Of a stretch of 47,571 bases of DNA, positions 42,485 through 47,571 are shown one piece after another. Each line of letters begins with the position of its first letter. Positions within the stretch are counted from its first letter, which is position 1. Location: the NCBI GenBank assembly GCA_000993275.1, contig LBVV01000002.1, positions 23,194-70,764 of the forward strand, read 5' to 3'. This DNA comes from a candidate division CPR2 bacterium GW2011_GWC2_39_10 (lineage in GTDB: Bacteria; Patescibacteriota; CPR2). Made by a program: the position numbers and the translations under genes. The notes under the pieces are model-generated. The model was given only the letters and a program-made list of their open reading frames with translations, searched no databases and was not told the origin of the DNA.

Positions 42485-44599
42485 TTATACTTTTACTTCA
42501 CTTTTTGTATTTAGATTTAAATTTAATTGTTCCCTGTAGCCAATTTCTTCATCACACTTTGGACAAAATTTGTGTTCACCGGCCAAATAACCGTGTTTAG
42601 GACAAATGCTGAAGGTTGGAGTAAGAGTAAAATAAGGAAGTTTATAACTTTCAGCAATTTTTTTAACAAGCTTTTTATAAGACCCAAGATCATGAATTCT
42701 TTCGCCAAGATAATTGTGAAGAACCGTTCCTCCCGTATATCGTATCTGAAATTCGTCCTGCGCATCCAATAGATCAAATATATCACTGGTATATCCAACC
42801 GGATGCCATGAGGAGTTTGTGTAATATGGCTCGGCGCCGCTTCTGAAAGCCTCTTCATTGGCAACCCTAATTTCGGGATATTTTTTCTTATCGGCCCTGG
42901 CAAATCTGTATGTGGTTCCTTCGGCCGGGGTTGCCTCCAAATTATACAAATTCCCCGTTTCATGCTGAAAATCTAATATTCTTTTATTCATGTAGTCCAT
43001 GATTTCTATAGCGAATTTCCGCGCCTCCTTGTCTCCCAGGTCTTTATCCATGAAATTAAGCATGGCTTCGTTCATGCCGTGGATACCGATTGTGGAGAAA
43101 TGATTCTGCCAGTATTTGCCAAACCTTTTAGAGACGTTGTCTAAATAAACGCGGGCATAAGGATACAGTCCCTCGATAGTAAACTTTTCCACAGTTTTTC
43201 TTTTTAAAACCAAGCTCTCATGGGAAATGGTCATCAAATATTCGAGTCTACTGAAGAATTCTTTTTTTGTTTTAGACAAAAATCCGATTCGAGCTAAATT
43301 AATTGTAACAACGCCGATACTTCCGGTAAGTGGGTTGGCGCCGAATAGTCCACCGCCTCTTTTTCGAAGCTCTTTATTATCAATTCTAAGACGACAACAC
43401 ATGCTTCTGGCATCATCGGGACTCATATCGGAATTAACAAAGTTAGAGAAATAAGGGATACCATATTTAGCCGACATCTCCCAAACCGGATCTAAAACAG
43501 GATTATCCCAATTAAAATTCTTCGTTATATTGTAAGTTGGGATCGGAAAAGTGAAAACTCTCCCCTTAGAGTCACCAGCCATCATTACTTCGGCAAATGC
43601 TCGATTCAACAAGTCCATTTCTTCTTGGTAATCCTTGTATTTTTCTTTTTGCAGCTTGCCGCCAATTATTACATTTTCTTCACCCACCAGTTTTGTGGGG
43701 GCTAGATCCATTGTTATATTAGTAAACGGCGTCTGAAACCCAACCCTGGTTGGAACATTCATGTTAAATACGAATTCCTGGAGACATTGTTTAACTTCAT
43801 TGTAAGATAGCTTGTCATATCTGATAAAAGGAGCAAGATAAGTATCAAAATTAGAAAAAGCCACAGCGCCGGCGACCTCACCTTGTAAAGTATAGAAGAA
43901 ATTAACTATTTGGCCCAAAACAACACGAAAATGCTTTGCCGGACCACTCTCAATCTTTCCCCTGACACCCCCAAAACCTCTAAGTAAAAGGTCCTTTAGG
44001 TCCCATCCGGAGCAATAGGCAGCCAATATATATAAATCATGTATATGAATATCGCCCTCGATATGAGACTTCTTGATGTTGTTGGGATACATTTTTTCGA
44101 GCCAGTATTTGGCTGTTACCGAAGAACTAATGTAGTTATTAAGTCCCTGTAGAGAATAACTCATATTACTGTTTTCTTTAACTCTCCAGTCTGTTTCGTT
44201 TAAATAATCCTCCATTAATTCTCCAACGTCGAGCATTTTTCTGATTTCTCTTGCTTCTTCTCTTTTTCTGCGATAAATAATATAGGCCTTGGCAGTTTCT
44301 TCGAATACAGAGTCAATTAAAACATGTTCAACAATGTCTTGAATTTGCTCCACATTCGGAGAAATATTTTCAAATTTTCTATTAAGAATGGAGACAACTT
44401 TTAGGGAAAGTTTATGAGCTAACTTTTCGTTTAACTCACCCGTTGCGTTTCCGGCTTTTAATATGGCTTTGTCTATCTTTGAAATATTAAATTTTTCCAA
44501 ATCGCCATTTCTCTTTACAATGTGGGTGAATGTCTTTTTCTGTAAGCTCTTCTTATCCAGATGCAAAGGCTCCTGCAGCATTTTAGAACGGTCGCTCAA
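42485..44599 (-). CDS. nrdD: anaerobic (class III) ribonucleoside-triphosphate reductase, large part
   Basis: A 704-residue protein that reduces ribonucleoside triphosphates. An N-terminal ATP-cone (about residues 24-112, 'FTHIVKRNGDLEKFNISKIDKAI') gives allosteric control. The ten-stranded barrel shows 'GDIHIHDLYILAAYCSGWDL', the 'MCCRL' Cys pair (about 400-403) and 'RGGGLFGANPLTGSIGVVTIN'. The C-terminal zinc site CPKH...CPKC is present, but the protein ends about 25 residues later without a glycyl-radical loop; that is encoded by the next ORF. I chose the TTG at 44599 because AAGGAGG lies 5 bases upstream; an ATG at 44647 would overlap the previous gene by 32 bases. Confidence 0.94.
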   Translation of the reverse strand: MSDRSKMLQEPLHLDKKSLQKKTFTHIVKRNGDLEKFNISKIDKAILKAGNATGELNEKLAHKLSLKVVSILNRKFENISPNVEQIQDIVEHVLIDSVFEETAKAYIIYRRKREEAREIRKMLDVGELMEDYLNETDWRVKENSNMSYSLQGLNNYISSSVTAKYWLEKMYPNNIKKSHIEGDIHIHDLYILAAYCSGWDLKDLLLRGFGGVRGKIESGPAKHFRVVLGQIVNFFYTLQGEVAGAVAFSNFDTYLAPFIRYDKLSYNEVKQCLQEFVFNMNVPTRVGFQTPFTNITMDLAPTKLVGEENVIIGGKLQKEKYKDYQEEMDLLNRAFAEVMMAGDSKGRVFTFPIPTYNITKNFNWDNPVLDPVWEMSAKYGIPYFSNFVNSDMSPDDARSMCCRLRIDNKELRKRGGGLFGANPLTGSIGVVTINLARIGFLSKTKKEFFSRLEYLMTISHESLVLKRKTVEKFTIEGLYPYARVYLDNVSKRFGKYWQNHFSTIGIHGMNEAMLNFMDKDLGDKEARKFAIEIMDYMNKRILDFQHETGNLYNLEATPAEGTTYRFARADKKKYPEIRVANEEAFRSGAEPYYTNSSWHPVGYTSDIFDLLDAQDEFQIRYTGGTVLHNYLGERIHDLGSYKKLVKKIAESYKLPYFTLTPTFSICPKHGYLAGEHKFCPKCDEEIGYREQLNLNLNTKSEVKV

Positions 44600-44615
44600 T
44601 TTTTCCTCCTTTTTT

Positions 44616-46220
44616 TTATCCAAGTTGTATTTTCTTTTCTTTTTCATCTAAACTTTCTTTTTTTACTATTTCATACGCTTCCACAATCTTCAAAATGTTC
44701 CCGCTGCCGCACACACAGTCGCTACTAACAACATTTTGTCCCAGTATTTCTATTATTTCTTCCAGTAAGATGCCTCTCCGCAACATAATATTAATTAAAT
44801 TTATGATGATTGTTTCGCTCGAGGAAACTTTAGCTTTACTCAGCAACACCTCCATCGGCTGCAAATCGTTAGAATAATTTATAGTTATAAAAATATCATC
44901 GTCGCTTGACTTAAGTCGAACAGTTTTGCCGTTTAAAATTAACGGCCTTTCTTTTGACTTTAATACTTCGTCGGTTTCGTTCCTCTCGCCCCCATTGGTT
45001 CTAATGGAAACAGCAGTTGTCAACTCAAACTTTAGGATTTTAATTCCCAGCCCGGATGCGAGCCTAAAAATATTCAGCATTTCATCGTGGTTTGTTTCCG
45101 GAGATATTAAAATAGCTTTCGTACTAACGAGATCTGTATATTTTTGCGACTCTCCTTGCATCCTAACCTGCCATTCCGGAGAAGCTTCGTTTCCCGTTTC
45201 CTTAATACCGGTAGAAACATTAAAATATTTAGCAATCTCAAAATTCTCACTTAAACAGGTAAGACTTGCATTCCTTAAAGGCTTTGCATTGTCGAAAATG
45301 CCTTCATTAAATAGTGGAAAAACACCCCTTTCCTTGGCAAGCTCAGAACTGGCATTTTTAGCTTCTGTATCTACAAATTTAGAAACTTCCCCAAGCAATT
45401 TAATAGCTTCTTTAGACTCATAACTAATGCCCATTTTACCTATAGCATCGCTAAACCCGCAAATGCTAAGACCAATTTTCCTAGCTTTTTTGGTTTGTCC
45501 TTCAATTTCTAAAGTTGGGTACTCGTAAATATCAATTATGTTGTCTAAGAAACGCACGGCTATGTATATAGTATGTTTTAATTCGTCAAAGTTAATAACG
45601 CCTTCGTTTATAAAATTTGACAAGTTAATAAAGCCTTCGGCAACCTCTTCCCTTTCGGTAACCAATTGATTAGATGGCAAAATTTCAGAAAGCCTAAACT
45701 TTTTTCCCAAAGGATTAAATCTTTCAACCTCGTCTTTAAACACAAAACCTTTTATTTTATTTTCCTTAGCCTTGGTGAGTAGCTCCTTTGCTAAGTCTCC
45801 TGATTTCTTTTTTTGTTCCGTACCGTCGCCATTTTTCATCAAAATAGCGTCCTTCGATCCAAGCTTCTGAAGATATTCGTCACTGATTGATAAGTAGGAA
45901 TTCGGTAAAGTATTTACATGGATGTCCTCATTCATTAATTCCACTAACTGCATATTATCATCCTCGGCATCAATTCCAAGCTCCCGATCTAAAAACTTTT
46001 TTGAGGGAAGAAAATTTAACCTGTTTATGATATTTGCGAACTCTCGTTTTATATTATCCAAATTTAGCGTGGTATTATAAAACTTTTCTTGCTTTATGGC
46101 TTTTTCAATTAAAAAATTGATGGCGTTATCAATTGCAACCGCTTCTATTTCGCTATTATACAAACAATTAAGTTTAGAATTTGAAGTATCGCTTTCTACC
46201 TTTGCATCCTCATTATTCAT
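44616..46220 (-). CDS. degenerate class II ribonucleotide reductase (NrdJ)-like protein, probably inactive
   Basis: A 534-residue intact ORF. Residues about 150-300 align by eye with the NrdJ barrel: 'EVAEGFINLSNFI', 'AVRFLDNIIDIYEYP', 'KIGLSICGFSDAIGKMGISYES', 'SELAKERGVFPLF', 'RNASLTC'. Residues about 425-500 align with the C-terminal TSCPD-type domain: 'RPLILNGKTVRL', 'IFITIN', 'INIMLRRGILLEEIIEIL'. The catalytic NPCGE motif is replaced by LPSNQ, the loop APTGTIS is replaced by LSENFEIA, and several hundred barrel residues including the first redox Cys region are missing. The C-terminal CVCGSG remains. It lies between nrdR and nrdD, 13 bases after nrdR, with GGGGAG before ATG 46220. A regulatory or structural role is inferred. 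Confidence 0.75.
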   Translation of the reverse strand: MNNEDAKVESDTSNSKLNCLYNSEIEAVAIDNAINFLIEKAIKQEKFYNTTLNLDNIKREFANIINRLNFLPSKKFLDRELGIDAEDDNMQLVELMNEDIHVNTLPNSYLSISDEYLQKLGSKDAILMKNGDGTEQKKKSGDLAKELLTKAKENKIKGFVFKDEVERFNPLGKKFRLSEILPSNQLVTEREEVAEGFINLSNFINEGVINFDELKHTIYIAVRFLDNIIDIYEYPTLEIEGQTKKARKIGLSICGFSDAIGKMGISYESKEAIKLLGEVSKFVDTEAKNASSELAKERGVFPLFNEGIFDNAKPLRNASLTCLSENFEIAKYFNVSTGIKETGNEASPEWQVRMQGESQKYTDLVSTKAILISPETNHDEMLNIFRLASGLGIKILKFELTTAVSIRTNGGERNETDEVLKSKERPLILNGKTVRLKSSDDDIFITINYSNDLQPMEVLLSKAKVSSSETIIINLINIMLRRGILLEEIIEILGQNVVSSDCVCGSGNILKIVEAYEIVKKESLDEKEKKIQLG

Positions 46221-46233
46221 TTTCACTCCCCTC

Positions 46234-46689
46234 TTATCTTTCTTTTTTCATTTTTTTGATAATCTCATGAAAGCTATTTATATCGGTAAAAGATTGGTAA
46301 ACAGACGCAAAACGGATATAACTAACATCATCCAAGCTTGACAATTCCTTAAGAACTTGCTCCCCAATCTCCATCGATAAAATTTCATTTTCTCCTCTTG
46401 CTCGTATTTTTTTCTCAATCGAACCTACCACTTCCTCAATTTCCAATTCCGGAATCTCTCGTTTTTCGCATGCCCTGTATACTCCGTTAGCGATTTTGCT
46501 TCTGGAAAATTGCTCTCTTTTGCCATCTCTTTTTATAACCATAATCACCGGCTGCTCAATTCTCTCGTATGTAGTAAACCGTGTTTGACATTTAAGACAT
46601 TCTCTTCTTCGTCTAATTAATTCCCCATCATAAAGTTCCCTCGATTCCATTACTTTTGATTCAGATTTCTTGCACTCGGGGCACTTCAT
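46234..46689 (-). CDS. nrdR: transcriptional repressor NrdR
   Basis: A 151-residue regulator that senses ATP/dATP and represses ribonucleotide reductase genes. The N-terminal zinc ribbon MKCPECKKSESKV...CLKCQTRF and an ATP-cone (about 47-137) are intact. It is the first gene of the nrd operon, and two tandem NrdR boxes lie directly upstream, so it should autoregulate the locus. AGGAGC lies 6 bases before the ATG. Confidence 0.97.
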   Translation of the reverse strand: MKCPECKKSESKVMESRELYDGELIRRRRECLKCQTRFTTYERIEQPVIMVIKRDGKREQFSRSKIANGVYRACEKREIPELEIEEVVGSIEKKIRARGENEILSMEIGEQVLKELSSLDDVSYIRFASVYQSFTDINSFHEIIKKMKKER

Positions 46690-46701
46690 TCAATTGCTCC
46701 T

Positions 46702-46750
46702 AAACTATATGTAGCGGTATATACTAGATTAAACACTATATGTAGCGTGT
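46702..46750. promoter_or_regulatory. tandem NrdR boxes upstream of nrdR
   Basis: Two copies of ACTATATGTAGCG (46704-46716 and 46735-46747) are exactly 31 bases apart, three helical turns, as in known NrdR operators. The right copy is flanked by ACAC/GTGT as in the palindromic consensus. The right box sits between the -35 and -10 of the predicted promoter, the left one just after the start. Confidence 0.85.
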
Positions 46751-46753
46751 CAA
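46726..46753 (-). promoter_or_regulatory. promoter of the nrdR operon
   Basis: The minus strand has a perfect TTGACA (46748-46753), then 16 bases containing one NrdR box, and TAATCT (46726-46731), a weak -10. Confidence 0.55.
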
Positions 46754-46793
46754 TCGTTTTTTTGTCCACAATATTTTTTGGCTTGAGATACAA

Positions 46794-46830
46794 AAAAAGT
46801 GGTAATTACACATATAATTATCCACTTTTT
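46794..46830 (-). terminator. terminator of ftsZ
   Basis: AAAAAGTGG...CCACTTTTT with inner TAATTA/TAATTA pairs (one bulge) forms a strong hairpin ending in a T tract on the minus strand, 26 bases after the ftsZ stop. Confidence 0.75.
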
Positions 46831-46856
46831 AAGATATCAACAATTTTTTAACAAGG

Positions 46857-47571
46857 TCATTCTACTCTGTGTCTAATAAACGCCGGGATGTCTAATTCTT
46901 CGTCTTTTTCTTTATCTTCCTCCGGCTTATTAAACATGGGATACGCCCTTATAGGTTCGGGCTCAATTCTCCTTGTTTCAACAAGCGGCGTAGAGGGCTT
47001 GTCAGATGTGAAGCCGGTTGCCACTACGGTTATTTTAATCTCGCCGGTAATATTTGGATCAATAACGGAGCCAAAAATTATGTTAGCATCAGGGTCTACT
47101 GCCTGGGTGATAATCTTAGCTGCTTCATCAATTTCATACATCCCAAGATCTTGTCCGCCGGCAACGTTGAACAATACCCCTCTTGCGCCATCTATGGATA
47201 ACTCTAAAAGAGGACTGTTTATGGCCATCTTGGCCGCTTCAACTGCCCTGCTTTCGCCCGTGCCCCTTCCAATGCCCATAAGAGCAGATCCCGCGTTTGA
47301 CATAATCGCCTTAACATCGGCAAAATCAACATTTATGACACCATGAACGGTAATAAGGTCAGATATGCCCTGCACTCCTTGTCTTAGAATATCGTCAACA
47401 ACATTAAAGGCATCCAGCATTGTAGTTTTTCTATCGATCATTGCCAACAGCCTGTCGTTTGGAATGGTAATTAAGGTATCCACCTTGTCTTTTAAGAGAT
47501 CCATTCCTTCTTCAGCAATTCGCATTCTTTTCTGACCTTCAAAAGAAAACGGCTTAGTGACGATAGCCACC
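46857..47571 (-). CDS. ftsZ: cell-division GTPase FtsZ, C-terminal part (cut by window edge)
   Basis: About 238 residues of FtsZ reading in from the right edge. The segment begins inside the GTPase domain (VAIVTKPFSFEGQKRM), continues through 'NDRLL' and 'DFADVKAIMSNAGSALMGIGRG' (T7/synergy region), the C-terminal domain with 'ITVVATGF', and a linker ending in the conserved tail DIPAFIR. The GTG at 47568-47570 is internal, not a start. FtsZ forms the division ring. Confidence 0.96.
   Translation of the reverse strand, partial: VAIVTKPFSFEGQKRMRIAEEGMDLLKDKVDTLITIPNDRLLAMIDRKTTMLDAFNVVDDILRQGVQGISDLITVHGVINVDFADVKAIMSNAGSALMGIGRGTGESRAVEAAKMAINSPLLELSIDGARGVLFNVAGGQDLGMYEIDEAAKIITQAVDPDANIIFGSVIDPNITGEIKITVVATGFTSDKPSTPLVETRRIEPEPIRAYPMFNKPEEDKEKDEELDIPAFIRHRVE

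Noticed and set aside
44926-45423. 165-codon plus-strand ORF inside the NrdJ-like gene
   Set aside because: I considered it as an alternative to the degenerate reductase, but its translation is Ser/Leu-rich shadow sequence, while the minus frame has clear NrdJ similarity and a Shine-Dalgarno.
47346-47570. GTG at 47568-47570 as the start of a separate 237-residue protein
   Set aside because: The protein is the middle and end of FtsZ; the GTG codes for an internal Val and the gene continues beyond the window.

Overview
The window is a gene-dense, AT-rich (roughly 35-40 % GC by eye) bacterial chromosome segment that reads almost entirely leftward on the minus strand. Gene content and style point to Patescibacteria (Candidate Phyla Radiation), probably a Parcubacteria-like lineage. 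The signs are compact genes, a class I (archaeal-type) lysyl-tRNA synthetase, a prolyl-tRNA synthetase without the usual insertion domain, a short EF-Ts, a short ATP synthase delta subunit, and an anaerobic nucleotide-reduction locus. The phylum is inferred from gene content; no 16S rRNA is present. No tRNA or rRNA gene, CRISPR array, prophage or transposase was seen.

Layout from left to right: a cut-off secreted protein and a membrane-anchored zinc-metallopeptidase-like protein with Ig repeats (1-2403); serS-hpf-small ORF-secA (2475-6961); lysS and greA (7040-9086); the cell-shape operon mreB-mreC-mreD-mrdA (9232-13508); the translation and envelope operon rpsB-tsf-frr-uppS-prenyl synthase-rseP-proS (13567-19557); divergent rpmE-prfA (19755-21167); htrA, a membrane protein and lytR (21171-24523); divergent lepB; parA-parB; rplU; rodA; ileS behind a T-box riboswitch; two small unknown proteins; a complete H+-type F1Fo ATP synthase operon atpI-B-E-F-H-A-G-D-C (33337-39862); a frameshifted cation-efflux gene, a yggU remnant, yggT and a thioredoxin-fold protein; the nrdR-'nrdJ-like'-nrdD-glycyl-radical ORF-nrdG locus (41611-46689); and the C-terminal part of ftsZ at the right edge.

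The most unusual region is the ribonucleotide reductase locus. NrdR and tandem NrdR boxes control an operon in which the class III reductase is split: the large NrdD stops after its zinc ribbon, and the glycyl-radical segment is a separate 55-residue ORF (42306-42473) with its own Shine-Dalgarno. Between nrdR and nrdD lies an intact 534-codon ORF that looks like a class II reductase whose active-site motif has been lost.

The second notable region is the ileS leader (about 31855-32309). It is a T-box with an ultrashort Stem I (specifier AUC) and a transcription terminator, and its hairpins carry insertions of palindromic repeats that belong to wider repeat families. Several monocistronic or first genes (mreB, rpmE, lepB, parA, two small ORFs and the thioredoxin-fold gene) have good promoters placed so that transcription should start at or within a few bases of the ATG. 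This suggests frequent leaderless mRNAs, whereas genes inside operons carry clear Shine-Dalgarno sites.
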